In this document: positions 23,475-35,179 of the stretch, one piece after another | Position numbering within the stretch: position 1 is the stretch's first letter | How the letters are laid out: every line of letters starts with the position of its first letter | DNA from: Rhinopithecus roxellana | Taxonomy: Eukaryota; Chordata; Mammalia; Primates; Cercopithecidae | Direction: 5' to 3' | Length of the DNA: 64,000 bases | NCBI RefSeq assembly: GCF_007565055.1 | Contig: NC_044555.1 | Location: 37,208,611 to 37,272,610 of the forward strand | Notes under the pieces: model-generated | The model's database searches: none | Told to the model about the DNA's origin: nothing | The model's input: only the letters and a program-made list of their open reading frames with translations | Made by a program: the position numbers and the translations under genes

Positions 23475-23903
23475 AAATAGAGAAAAAAACATTTCAATAA
23501 ATGTAGAAAATACATTTGACAAAATTCATCATCTATTCATATTTTTAAAAATTCTAAGCAAACTAGAAATGATGGATAAATTCCTCAAACTGAAAAAGAA
23601 TATTACAAAAATTTACAGGTCGGGCGTGGTGGCTCACACCTATAATCCCAGCACTTTGGGAGGCTGAGGCGGGCGGATTACAAGGTCAGGAGATCGAGAC
23701 CATCCTGGCTAACCTGGTGAAACTCCATCTCTACTAAAAATACAAAAAAAGAAAATTAGCCGGGCGTGTTGGCAGGTGCCTGTAGTCCCAGGTACTTGAG
23801 AAGCTGAGGCAGGAGAATGGCATGAACCTCGGAGGCAGAGCTTGAAGTGAGTCGAGATCACGCCACTGTACTCCAGCTTTGGCGACAGAGCGAGACTCTG
23901 TCT

Positions 23904-23941
<38 letters not shown>

Positions 23942-25475
23942 ACAGCTAAATTCATACTTGAAAGACTAAATGCTTTCCCTTTGATACTTGGAAGAAAGCA
24001 TGGATACTGGCTCTTGTCACTTTGCTTAACATTGCCCTAAAAGGGATAGCAATTTGAATAAAGCAAAATACAAGCAAACAAACAAAACAGACGTACAATG
24101 GTTTACATGAAACATCCCAGGGGAACTACAAAACAACTACAATAATTAATAAATAAATTTAGTGAGGTTAGGTGATATAAGGTTGTATTCTTTCATATTA
24201 GCACCAAATGATTGGAACATGAAATTTAACAAAACCATTCATATTAATGGCAAACAACATAAAATCCCTTAGGAATAAATCTAATACAGTTGTTTAAGAT
24301 TTCTACATGAAAAACTATAAAATATTGCCAAGAGAAATTAAGTAATAGCTAAACACATGGGAATATATATACTATGTTCATGGATTGGAAGGCTCACTAT
24401 CAGGAAGATGGTGTTTTTATAGAAACTGACAATCCAATCTTAAAATTTTTATTGAAATGCAAAGGACCTAGGGAACATCCATGGAATTCATAAACTCTTT
24501 CAACTTGAGACCTATTATAAAGCTACAGTAATCAAAAGAGTTCATTAAGAATGAACATAAATGTATCCAGAATATATTAATAACTTATTTGACTTAATAG
24601 CAAGACAAATAACACAATGAGAAAATGGGAAAAAAATAAACAGACATTTTACCAAAAAAAGAGAAATGGATGAAAAATAAGCATGAGATGCTTGACATCT
24701 ACAGTCATTAAGAAAATGTAAATTTAAGCAATAATGTCATACTTTTATGCACCCATTTAGAATGGCTAAAACTAAAAAGACAACCATACCAAATGTTGGC
24801 AAGGATGTGAAGTAACTGGAACTCACACACACTGATGGTGAGAATGCAAAATTTCATAACCACTATGCAAAAAACTTTGGCACTTTCTCAAATAGCTACA
24901 TGTACACCAACCATATGATCCAGCTACTCCACTCTTACATATTTTTCCAAGAGAAAAGAAAAGACACATCCACACAAAAACTTTTACACAAATGTTTATA
25001 GCATCAATTATCCATAATAGACAAGACGGAAACAACACAAATGCCTATCAATGGATGAATGAATAAATGAACTGTGTTATATCCATAAAATTAAATATTA
25101 TTTAGCAATAAAAAGGAAAAAAGTACATCCTACTTTATCCACATGGATAAACCTTGAAAACATCACAGTAAGTAAAAGAAGCCAGGTACCAAAAAAATCA
25201 CATATTGTGTGATTCCATTGATATAAACATCTTGAAAAAGCAAACTAATATATACTTACAGTATATATATTAGTGGTTGTCTGGGTCAGGGTGAAGGGAA
25301 GGAGGGAAATATTCCAAAAGGGTATGAGGAAACTTTTAGTTATGACAAATATGTTAATTCTCATGACTATGGCAATGTTTTCACATATGTCACAACTGAG
25401 CAAATTGTACATTTTGAATTTTAAAATAAGTACAGTTTATTGTGCTTCAATTATACTTCAATAGACAAATTTTAT
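23475..25475 (+). mobile_element. Old L1M-type fragment, ORF2 to 3' UTR
   Basis: Diverged blocks follow L1 ORF2 order: CAAACTAGAAATGATGGATA near 23559; AAAACTATAAAATATTGCCA near 24310; TACAGTAATCAAAAGAGTTC near 24523; CAAATGTTGGCAAGGATGTG near 24789; CCTATCAATGGATGAATGAA near 25043; and the L1M-style 3' UTR GTCACAACTGAGCAAATTGT. Stops are frequent. The element is medial-to-3' and has no intact frame. Confidence 0.85.
23618..23933 (+). mobile_element. AluY-type Alu inside L1M
   Basis: A full-length copy whose pure A run spans 23905-23938, overlapping the right duplication. Target duplications AAAAATTTACA lie at 23607-23617 and 23934-23944. Confidence 0.94.
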
Positions 25476-25978
25476 TAAAAATTCCTGAAATTGTATTTAT
25501 GATGATGCCTTGGAATTTGGTTTGTGATTATGCCTATATATATATGCACACACACACACATATATATGTATAGAGAGAGAGAGAAATCTCATTCCAGCCT
25601 ATATCCTTGTCACAAATGGATTGTCTGAATTTTATGTAAAGTATACAGTTCTTACAATGCTAACCTTTCTCTGATATAGACACAGTAAGTCAATCTAAAT
25701 ATGCACATTTATTCTCTACATCTGAACAAAAAAATAGACATTAGCACTCTAAATCTGGTTCAGTTGTTATGCCAGGTCTAGCCTTCATAATTATAATTAC
25801 TGAGCTCAGTTATCCACAACTGGAATTGAGAAAAGTACACATCTGCTTTGTCAGGCAACTTTCAGATCCACAGTTATAGGGCCGATGTTTTACAATACAG
25901 ATGCACTCGTTTCTGATAGATGAGGATGGAAAAGTTGAAGTATATTTTATACATTCGGTAATATTGTCAGCGACATCA
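25476..25978. other. Unique DNA with TA/CA/GA microsatellite
   Basis: A compound tract of (TA)n, (CA)n, (TA)n and (GA)n occupies about 25535-25584. The rest has no recognised repeat or gene. Confidence 0.65.
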
Positions 25979-25992
25979 AAACTACTAATTGA

Positions 25993-26276
25993 GGCTGGGC
26001 GCGGTGGCTCACGCCCCTAATCCCAGCACTTTGGGAGGCCGAGACAGGTGGATCACGAGGTCAGGAGATCGAGACCATCCTGGCTAACATGATGAAACCC
26101 CGTCTCTACAAAAAATACAAAAAGTTAGCAGGGCGTGGTAGCGGGCGCCTGTAGTCCCAGCTACTCGGGAGACTGAGGCAGGAGAATGGCGTGACCCCGG
26201 GAGGCGGAGCTTGCGGTGAGCCGAGATCACGCCACTGCCCTCCAGCCTGGGTGACAGAGCGAGACTCTGTCTCAAA

Positions 26277-26311
<35 letters not shown>

Positions 26312-26317
26312 ACAAAC
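25993..26317 (+). mobile_element. AluY-type Alu with long (AAAT)n tail
   Basis: The body is near AluY consensus and the tail is about 45 bp of (AAAT)n ending in (CAAA)n. Target duplications AAACTACTAATTG lie at 25979-25991 and 26318-26330. The young body and perfect duplications suggest a recent insertion. Confidence 0.95.
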
Positions 26318-26512
26318 AAACTACTAATTGTACAAAAAATAATGTGAAGGAAAGCATCTATGGCTGTACCTCTGACTCCCAGGTCAATGTATTGCAGTTG
26401 GAAACTATTGGAAATGATTCTTCAAACTTTTTAGCATAAATTATCTAAACAAAGGGAGTATGCAATACACAAAGCCAGTTATAGCAGTAACTTTCTAAGA
26501 TTCAGACTTTTC

Positions 26513-26673
26513 ACTCCAAAGAACATTTATATGTGTGTGTGTGTGTGTGTGTATATATACACATACATATATATGTATTGTGCAAGCTATTGCACAAGCA
26601 TATATGTATATATACACACATATATATGTATATAATATATATACACACGCACACATATAAATGTTTTTGGAGT
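26513..26673. repeat. Imperfect 161-bp palindrome built on TG/CA and TA repeats
   Basis: The outer arms ACTCCAAAGAACATTTATAT (26513-26532) and ATATAAATGTTTTTGGAGT (26655-26673) are reverse complements apart from one extra base. The centre is a perfect 8-bp stem, TTGTGCAA / TTGCACAA (26578-26585, 26590-26597), with loop GCTA. Between them, (GT)n pairs with (AC)n and TATA blocks pair with each other. A further TA/CA tract extends to about 26735. Confidence 0.85.
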
Positions 26674-26951
26674 AAATATATATACACACACCCACACACA
26701 CATATATATAAAAACATGTAAGTATATATGCATGTCAATGTTTCCAAGGCCAGTTTCTGAAATTATGCTTGCAGATGATCTTATAAAGAAAAAATAAAAA
26801 AGTTAACTGGCTGAGAAACATGTATTTGAAACGAAATAATAATATACTTTATGTAAACCTAGATATGCCTACACTACACTATCTATGCTAAGTACGCAGT
26901 TCTAATGTGTTCTGTCATAGGTGCTGTTCCTGTATATTAGAAAGAAATTCA
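26674..26951. other. TA/CA tract and unique DNA
   Basis: (TA)n and (CA)n units run to about 26735. The remainder has no recognised repeat or gene. Confidence 0.6.
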
Positions 26952-27285
26952 GGCTGGCTCAGTGGCTCAGGCCTGTAATCCCAGCACTTTGGGAGACTGA
27001 GGCTGTGGGTCACTTATGTTCAAGAGTTGGAGACCAGCCTGGCCAACATGGTGAAACTCCATCTCTACTAAAAATACAAAAATTAGCCGGGTGTGGCGGC
27101 ACATGCCTATAATCTCAGCTACTCGGAGGCCAAGGCAGGAGAATCACTTGAACCTGGGAGGCAGAGGTTGCAGTGAGCCGAGATTGTGCCACTGCACTCC
27201 AGCCTGAGTGAAAGACCAAGACTCTGTCTCAAAAAAAAAAAAAAAAAAAAAAAAAGAAAGGGAAAGGGAAAGGAAAAAGGAAAGG

Positions 27286-27323
<38 letters not shown>

Positions 27324-27516
27324 AAGAAAGAGAAAGGAAGAAAGGAAGGAAGGAAGGAAGGAAGGAAGGAAGGAAGGAAGGAAGGAAGGAAGGAAGGAAG
27401 GAAGGAAGGAAGGAAAAGAGAGAGGGAGAGGAAGGAAGGAAGGCAAAGAAAAGAAAAGAAAGGAAAGGAAAGGAAGGGAAAGGAAAGAAAGCGGGAGAGA
27501 GAGAGAGAAAAGAAAG
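26952..27516 (+). mobile_element. Alu with expanded homopurine tail
   Basis: An Alu body (26952-about 27229) leads into A26, then GAAAGG, (GA)n, (GGAA)n and mixed purine units. A plausible right target copy AAAGAGGTTCA (27517-27527) matches the left AAAGAAATTCA (26941-26951) at 9 of 11 positions. The purine tract is therefore an overgrown Alu tail. Confidence 0.88.
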
Positions 27517-27523
27517 AAAGAGG
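27230..27523 (+). repeat. Homopurine tract with (GGAA)n core
   Basis: Only two pyrimidines occur (C at 27444 and 27492), so 27230-27443 is 214 uninterrupted purines. The (GGAA)n core spans about 27339-27413. Such mirror-rich purine runs can adopt triplex DNA. The long Lys/Glu/Arg and Ser/Phe/Leu open frames on both strands are artefacts of this tract. Confidence 0.95.
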
Positions 27524-27529
27524 TTCAGT

Positions 27530-28271
27530 AAAGGAGGAGTGTGACTACACGGTAGGAGAAAAAAGGTCACAGGTCAGACAGTTTTCCAATATTCTGCTTC
27601 AAAACTGTCTACATGCCTTTGGCAATCTTGGTAATTCTCCTCTTAATACATAGGTGTGTAGCAGATTAATCACTGATTTATTGTCAAAAGAAGTTAAACT
27701 TCAATCGAGTTCTTTGCTGGATATTAGAAAGACCTGAGAACATCTTGCCAATTGATTAAAAATAGTAAGATTTACATAAAAGTCTCTCCTTTTGCTTTTC
27801 TCTAACCCTTGTTTATTTGTCACTGTACTGCCAACCTTTGCTGGCTCAAATCAGTGAAGACGTTTTCCTTTCAGACATACATTAGAATGATCACTGACAA
27901 AAAGATCCCTGGGAATAAAATGTGTAAAAGGTTTTTTAAAAAATCTGAAGGCATAAGATAAAATCACACAGTGGGCATATACCGAGAAAATGTTGCAATT
28001 AGAGATTGTGATCAAATAAGAGAAATAAATTTGTCAGGTTGTATGTTCTTTTAAAAAGACAAATAATTACATTTTACATAGTTGGATAGTTCCATTCTTG
28101 ATTTTGTTTCTGTTAATGGTTTAAAGAATTAAACTTTCCATATTTCAATTCCCTCCTCCTGAAAGTAAAATAATAATAATAATAATGTCTCTACTGAGCT
28201 ATTTATTTCATTCCCATTTGAGATAAATAAAAATGTAACCTTGTATCAAATTCTGTTACATCCATTAGCTC
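27530..28271. other. Unique non-coding DNA with (AAT)n
   Basis: An (AAT)n tract lies at about 28170-28186. I recognise nothing else. Confidence 0.6.
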
Positions 28272-28282
28272 CATTCTCTGAG

Positions 28283-28285
28283 TAT

Positions 28286-28324
<39 letters not shown>

Positions 28325-28612
28325 TTTTGAGATGGAGTCTCAGTCTGTTGCCCAGGCTGGAGTGCAGTGGCACTATCTCTGCTCACTGTAACCTCTACCT
28401 CCTGGGTTCATGCCATTCTCCTGCCTCAGCCTCCTGAGTAGTTGGGATCATAGGCATGCACAACCACACCCGGATAATTTTTGTATTTTTAGTAGAGACG
28501 AGGTTTCATCTTGTTGGCCAGGCTAGTCTCGAACTCTTGACCTCAGGTGATCTGCTCACCTCAGCCTCCCAAAATGCTGGGATTATAGGTGTAAGTCACC
28601 GCCGCACTAGGC
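28283..28612 (-). mobile_element. Alu, antisense, with (TTTA)n tail
   Basis: The tail is (TTTA)n at about 28283-28326. Flanks CTCTGAGTATTTATT occur on both sides (ending 28290 and 28630). The body is complete with AluS-like divergence. Confidence 0.93.
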
Positions 28613-28630
28613 CATCTCTGAGTATTTATT

Positions 28631-30710
28631 ATTAAAGTTATAGTTTAACTTCCAAATTATCCAAACTTCAAATTCTATGTAGCATTTACAGAGACAGTAA
28701 GTAAGTCTTTTACAATTTTAATAATGTATTTAGGCATCAAACGAAGAATTATCAGGGTAATTCTGCAATACCGACTTGCTCATAGAGATATCCCAAAAGT
28801 CCAAAAGTCAACCTCCAAATGCTTAATGATGTTTTGCAGAAAACGGAAAGATGTGCTTATAGAATATAAAGGCATTAATTAGTAGAACAAAAACCAGTAT
28901 TCCATATTACCCCTCTTGGGAGGCATTTTGATTCTTAGCTATTACACAAGTTACACATACAGGAGGGCTGTAGGCTCCTTCTCACCCCCACCCCCCAAGA
29001 GCAAGCAGTTGTATGCAACAGCACAAGTTTCCAGTTTAATAGACTCCCAGGGTGAAAGGAAAGATGATCGTACCTGACTGGAATGTCTTTAGGGATTGTC
29101 AGTTGTCAAAATTAAATTTCAACATAATAGTTCAGTTTTTATTGGCCCATTCTTTCTCATAGGCAGGAAGAAAAGAGGAGTATGCTAGCATACCCTATAT
29201 ATTTATGATGTTTATGAAAAAAATTATTTATGGCAGTTCTATAGAATGTCTCCTAGGTTTTATGATTTTGATGAAAGAAAAATATTCAGAGGTTGTCTCT
29301 TACGTGCAAAGCACATTTGCAAGACAATAGGCCAGAGACAGTGCAACAGTTTAATGCTTTTGCATTCTCTAAATGGATATATTATACAATAAGAAAACAT
29401 AAACTTTGGAACAGTTTGACACTTATATTTGAAAAATAGTTTCTAAGAAAGTGGAACTGGAACATCTTTGGAGAGATCATAAAACTGCTGAAAAACATTA
29501 CTAAGTCATCATGAAGTGTGCAAAAGCCCAATGGGGTGGACAAATTTTGGAACTATACAAAAGTAAACCTTTCATGTTTCTATTTTTCAAGGAAATTGGT
29601 GTATTCTTATATTAATAGTTTAATTGAATAAGATCAGTCCATTTGTTTAATTATTTGCAAATTTTGAGTGCCTGAAGATATCTGTCACTGATTGACCCTA
29701 AGAGTTTTGGTACTGTTATAACTGACAATATCAAAAATAAATTTAAATCTGCTGTTTCCCAATAAAATGCATACATTTTTCTTGCCACAACTATATCTTT
29801 TCTAACTAATATAACTTAGCTGTCTTCTACATGCACCATTTATAAAGCAAAGTAATTTGATCAATACCAGAGCATTTCCTATTACTTTCTTAACCCTCTG
29901 GACAATGTTGCCTTTACATGAACTATCAGGTGATTTCCATGAAGCCTAAATTCTGACTTATAGTTTTCTACTCACGGACCATAAAAAGCAAAATAAATCA
30001 TAAAAAAGAAAACAAATAAAAACTGTAGATATTTGGATTCATAAATATTAATCAAGTGACTACAGCAATACTTCTCTGAAAGTCCCAACCCTTTTTAATC
30101 TGTGGTAGGACTGTCCTCGCATTTTTCTGAGTCCCTTTGTTCACACTTAATGAATATAAAATTAGAGCCATTGTATACATACTTGAGTTAAATACAAGCA
30201 GCTTATTTATTTGCACAATCATCTCACTGTCTACAGGTTATGTTCATTTGAAAAGACAAGCCTATTACCCAAACTGACACTATGGTAATTTTGTAATGGT
30301 TTTAACAGATAAAGCAATCCAAATAGATGGATCAACAGTATACTTAGAAGAATAACTGTTGAGGAGGATGGTCACAATGGCAGCTCCCCCAGGACATTTA
30401 TACATAATTTAATGACACCATATCATTTAGATTTTGTATATGCAACAAGCCATTTTGTAGATCCAGTTCGAAGGTCAGATGATTAAATCAGTTTGCCATC
30501 ATACATGAGAAAATTAACAATGCATAAACTTCTAATGCATGTTAACTTTATTCCTTCATCCCTCTGGATCAATTTCAAGAAGAATAAAGAAAAATTCAGA
30601 GCTAAATTATGTAAACCTATGAAAGTCTAGTACTAATGACATCAGGATAGTTGGCCATATAGGATTATCGTATAGGAGGGTAGCAAACCTGAAAGTTAAG
30701 TATTGGGTGA
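28631..30710. other. About 2 kb of unique DNA free of young repeats
   Basis: No Alu, L1, LTR or gene is recognised. This is one of the longest repeat-free stretches in the window. Small features are a CACCCCCACCCCCC patch near 28984 and nothing resembling an exon. Confidence 0.55.
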
Positions 30711-30714
30711 CAAA

Positions 30715-31036
30715 GGCATACCCAAGACTGGGAAGAAAAAGAAGTTTAATTGGACTTACAGTTCCACATGGCTGGGGAAGCCTCAGAATCATGGTGGGAG
30801 GTGAAAGACACTTCTTACATGGCGGTGGCAAAAGAAAATGAGGAAGAAGCAAAAGCGGAAAACCCTGATACACCCATCAGATCTCATAAGACGTATTCAC
30901 TATCATGAGAATAGCAGGGAAAGACTGGCCCACATGATTCAATTATCTCCCCCTGGGTCCTTCGCACAACACGTGGGAATTCTGGGAGATACAATTCAAG
31001 GTGAGATTTGGTTGGGGACACAGCCATACCATATCA
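30715..31036 (-). mobile_element. MaLR LTR (MST/THE1 group), antisense, 3' LTR
   Basis: The minus strand begins TGATATGGTATGGCTGTGTC at 31036. Typical blocks CCACGTGTTGTGCGAAGGAC and CATGTAAGAAGTGTCTTTCA follow. The far end is truncated near 30715, where the usual GGACTAATACA terminus is missing. Internal sequence adjoins it on the right, so it is the 3' LTR of an element on the minus strand. Confidence 0.9.
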
Positions 31037-32385
31037 TTTCACCCCTGGCCCCTCCAAATCACGTGTCCTCATATTTAAAAACCAATCATGGCTTCCCAAC
31101 AGTCTCCCAAAGTCTTAACTCATTTCTGCATTAACCCAAAAGTCCATAGTCCCAAGTCTCATGTGAGCCAAGGCAAGTCCCTTCTGCCTATGAGCCTGTA
31201 AAATCCAAAGCTGGTTACTTCCAAGATACAATGGGAGTTCAGGTATTGGGTAAATACAGCTGTTCCAAATGGAAGAAATCATCTAAAAAAGGGGTATTAC
31301 AGGACCGGGCACGATGGCTCACGCCTGTAATCCCAGCACTTTGGGAGGCCGAGGTGGGTGAATCACTTGAGTTTTGGGAGTTTGAGACCAGCCTGACCAA
31401 CATGGAGAAACCCCATCTCTACTGAAAGTATAATACTAGCAGGGCATGGTGGTGCATGCCTGTAATCCTAGCTACTCGGGAGGCTGAGGCAGGAGAATCT
31501 CTTGAACCCGGGAGGCGGAGGTTGCGGTGAGCCGAGATCGCACCACTGCACTCCAGCGTGGGCTACAAAAGCGAAACTCCACCTTAAAAAAAAAAAAAAA
31601 ACAAAAAGGGTGGGGGGGGTGGTTTACAGGGTCCATGCAAGTCCAAAATCTAGTGGGGCAGTCAAATTTTAAAGCTCCAAAATGACCTCCTTTGATTCTA
31701 TGTCTCACGTCCAGGTCACGCTAATGCAAGAGGTGGTTCCCACGATCTTGGGCAGCTCTGCCCGTGGTTTTGCAGGGTACAGCCTCCCTTGTGGCTGCTT
31801 TCACGGGCTGGTGTTGAGTGTCTGTGGCTTTTCCAGGCGCAGGGTGCAAGCAGTCAGTGGATCTACCACTCTGGAGTCTGGAGGACAGTGGCCTTCTTCT
31901 CATAGCTCCACTAGGCAGTGCCCCAGTAGGGATTCTGTGTGGGGGCTCCAACCCCACATTTCCCTTCTGCACTGCCTTAGCAGAGGATCTCCATGAGGAC
32001 CCCGCCCCTGCAGCATACTTTTGCCTGGGCATCCAAGGTGTTTCCATACCTCTTCTTCTAAAATCTAAGTGGAGATTCCCAAACCATAATTCTTGACTTC
32101 TGTGCATCCACAGGATCAACACCACGTGGAAGCTGCCAAGGCTTGGGGCTTCCACCCTCTGCAGCCACAGTCCAAGCTCTAGGTTGGCTCCTTTCAGCCA
32201 CAACTGGAGAGACTGGGACACAGGACACCAAGTCCCTAGGCTTCACACAGCATGAGAACCCTGCACCCGGCCCATGAAACCACTTTTTCCTTCTGGGCCT
32301 CCCGGCCTGTGATGGGAGGGGCTGCTGTGAAAGTCTCTGACATAGCCTGGAGACATTTTCCCCATGGTCTTGAGGATTGACATTA
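31037..32385 (-). mobile_element. MaLR internal sequence (MST/THE1-int), antisense
   Basis: Next to the LTR, the minus strand has a purine-rich tract GGAGGGGCCAGGGGTGAAA (31037-31055), the expected polypurine tract. The DNA then follows known THE1/MST internal order, including GGGGGCTCCAACCCCACATT, ATGAGGACCCCGCCCCTGCA and GTGATGGGAGGGGCTGCTGT on the plus strand. It ends at an old Alu at 32386, and no 5' LTR follows. This is an old non-coding endogenous retroelement relic. The longer open frames here (for example 31721-32221) show no intact retroviral protein. Confidence 0.88.
31303..31602 (+). mobile_element. Alu (AluS-like) inside MaLR internal sequence
   Basis: It begins at GACCGGGCACGATGGCTCA and ends in about 16 A. 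MaLR internal sequence is colinear on both sides (GGGGTATTACAGG... before, GGTTTACAGGGTCC after). Confidence 0.93.
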
Positions 32386-32670
32386 GGACAGGGTCTCACT
32401 CTGTTGCCCAGGTTGGAGTCCAGTTTCACAGTCAGAGCTCACTGCAGCCTTGACCTCCCTGGCTTAAATGATCCTCCCACCTCAGCCTCCCTAGTAGCCA
32501 AAACTACAGGTGCGTGCCACCACATCTAGCTATTTTTTTTTTTCTTTTTTTAGACAGATAGGTGTCTCATTATGTTAACCAGGTTGATCTCAAATTTCTG
32601 GGCCGAAGAAATCCTCCCACCTTAGCCTCCCAAAATGCTGGGATTATAGGTGTGAGCCACTATGCCAGGC
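32386..32670 (-). mobile_element. Old Alu (AluJ-like), antisense
   Basis: A diverged Alu without a clear 3' tail: the left border jumps from MaLR sequence (TTGACATTAGG) to ACAGGGTCTCACTCTG. A T/C-rich expansion occupies the linker at about 32532-32550. MaLR sequence does not resume to its right, so a deletion or the original element border lies here. Confidence 0.85.
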
Positions 32671-32708
32671 TGGAGAACACTGTAAACATTTTAAATGCAT
32701 ATATAGGT

Positions 32709-32806
32709 TTGTGTATGTCTAGATGTGTGTGTGTGTGCATGCATCGGTTGTGTGCGTGTGGTGTATATATAGCAACATATATGTGTGTGTGTGTGTATAT
32801 ATATAA
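32709..32806. repeat. TG/TA microsatellite cluster
   Basis: Compound (GT)n and (TA)n units occupy this interval. Confidence 0.85.
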
Positions 32807-32969
32807 TTTAGGGATAAAATTTTTAAATAAAGATTAAAAACATCTTATATAAGGTTGTCAAACTAAAAAATTAAGGCACAGTAAAGAAGGATGGTAGATG
32901 ATCCAGTAGTTCACTGCAGAAAAAAATACAAGAAGTTACCTGCACTTGTAAAATGAATAAAATACTTTG

Positions 32970-33006
32970 GGTGTGTGTGTGTGTGTGTGCATGTGCGTCT
33001 GTGTGT
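32970..33006 (+). repeat. (GT)n microsatellite
   Basis: About ten GT units are followed by interrupted TGTG units. Confidence 0.9.
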
Positions 33007-33159
33007 AATTCACAAGTAGTTTATTCACAAGTGCTTCATTTAAGTGCTGAAACAATGAAATATTTAGCTCACCAATTTGTACTTTGGTTAGCTCAGTCAT
33101 CAGAATACATGCATTCAATCCCTATCTCTGCATTTGACCTACAAAGAATTTAGCACTTG

Positions 33160-33455
33160 GGCCGGGCACAGTGGCTCACGCCTGTAATCCCAGCACTTTG
33201 GGAGGCTGAGGCAGGCAAATCACCTGAGGTCGGGAGTTCAAGACCAGCCTGACCAACATGGAGAAACCCTGTCTCTACTAAAAATACAAAATTTGCTGGG
33301 CATGGTGTCGCATGCCTGTAATCCCAGCTACTCGGGAGGCTGAGGCAGGAGAATCGCTTGAACCTGGGAGGCGGAGGTTGTGGTGAGCTGAGGTTGCTCC
33401 ACAACACTCCAGCCTGGGCAACAAGAGTGAAACTACATCTCAAAAAAAAAAAAAA
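33160..33455 (+). mobile_element. Alu (AluS-like) with perfect 17-bp target duplication
   Basis: The target duplication AAAGAATTTAGCACTTG occurs at 33143-33159 and 33456-33472. The tail is about 17 A. The open frame on the minus strand is Alu-derived. Confidence 0.96.
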
Positions 33456-33472
33456 AAAGAATTTAGCACTTG

Positions 33473-35163
33473 TTTACCTGAAGCACCTAGTTTACATGGC
33501 AATATTAGAGTAAGTGTGTTTAACAATTATCTGGCAAATTTGAGATCATCTCTAAAATTAATCCAACTTAATTTATATGACGTACATTTTACTTATAATT
33601 GTATAAATTGCATCTGCCTTGTGTGATAAGATTTACCCACAGATGGTTTAGAACAAGTAGAATATTTCAATTCCAGGGAATCAGAAACATGTTCTTAAGT
33701 ATAGAGTTATTGTTGGGAATTAACCATATCAACTTTTCCTAGAATACCTATTTCTGCCATGTAACTTACCAACCGTGACCACTATACATATAATATATGT
33801 ATTATAAAAATATTGCATTAGAAATAATTACAGGATAAGCATCATTAATTTGTTAAACTAAAGCACATGGATATATTATAAACGTAAAAATAGCAACATA
33901 AGTGTGATGAGGAAGAAAATGGCATTTGAAAAAGACATTAGGTTTAAATGATCTTTCTGTTTCATCAAGTATCTTACAAACAATATGGAATTTAAAATGG
34001 GGAAGTGAAAGAGCTTCATCTTCAATGTAACCTATAGCATCACTTTTTAAAATTAAAGTTCTGTCTTTGCCTGGCTTAAATTAAGATGTGATATATTTTA
34101 ACAATATCCTCTTGTTTTGCTTTTTTCTGTTTTCTAAATAAACTAAGTAATTAATCATGTTGCAATTTCCACTTGCTGACCCAGCAGCCAGACAAGGTAT
34201 GGGCCCATACTAATCATGAAATACTAATTTGCAATGCTAACACTTAGTAAATAACATAAACAATGAAAAATTGAATATAGAACTTAAAAAAACTATATAG
34301 CATTCAATATTACTGATTACCAATAAAATCCTGCATGTCATTGATATCAAACTGCTATTAATTCTTTTCTGTGAGAGAAATGTTAAGAGAAATGGACTAA
34401 AATAAAGTAAGTATAGTTTTCTCCTCTCCACCTGTTTCCCCTTCTTTAAATAATATCAGTAACAATCCTATAGAGGGTGGCATTGTATACAGACACAACT
34501 AGAGAAGAATGATCATGTCCCATCCCCATGTAAAATTAATGATAGATTAATAATAAATAAAAATGTATAACACTTATGTAGACATTTTTGTAGCTTTTTT
34601 TTTATGTACTCATCAACTTTTCTCTGTAACTACGAAAGCAAAATACATATTTACTAGCATGTCTTCATTTCACATAAATTCCCTCAGGTACCTCTCAGAT
34701 TGGATGCTAAATGAGGGGATGAAACACAAGCCACTTATATCCTAACACTAAATAAACATTTTTTGAGCAACGAGTCTTTACAGCAGAGAGCTTGTTGTTT
34801 TTATAAACCTTGCTATAAGTGGGTTGGCAGGTAGAACTTCACAGGACAAATAATTTTGAGAAAAAGGCCATTTATTCTGTAAATGTATATGTAAATGTTT
34901 TTATTTTTCAAGATTTGTGATTTGCATTGGTGGGCTTTTAACACAAGAAAAAGGTATTAAAGGTCCTTTAGACATTAGCAAAAGGTGACAAAAGCACAAC
35001 CATAACTTTATTTTTACATACTGTTTTATTTTATGTACTGTTCTCAAGTAAATTGCACAACAGTTTTGGAAAACATATTTTTATTGTGCCTCTCCTAAAT
35101 AAAATCTATAGCTACTAGTCATTTACAAACAGCCTTTCATAAAGGTAACCATATTCTATAACA
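33473..35163. other. Unique non-coding DNA
   Basis: No recognised repeat or gene over about 1.7 kb. Confidence 0.55.
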
Positions 35164-35179
35164 TAGGCTAGTAAATATT

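Noticed and set aside
26495..26747. Palindrome as a microRNA precursor
   Set aside because: The arms are dominated by simple TG/TA repeats and no stable unique mature sequence is evident. Reported as a structural palindrome instead.
27186..27653. Open frames over 100 codons rich in Lys/Glu/Arg or Ser/Phe/Leu on both strands
   Set aside because: They are produced by the purine tract and Alu; a repeat with no stop codons gives long frames on both strands without coding meaning.
31721..32221. 166-codon minus-strand frame
   Set aside because: It lies wholly in MaLR internal sequence, which is non-coding in these elements, and shows no Gag, Pol or Env motif.
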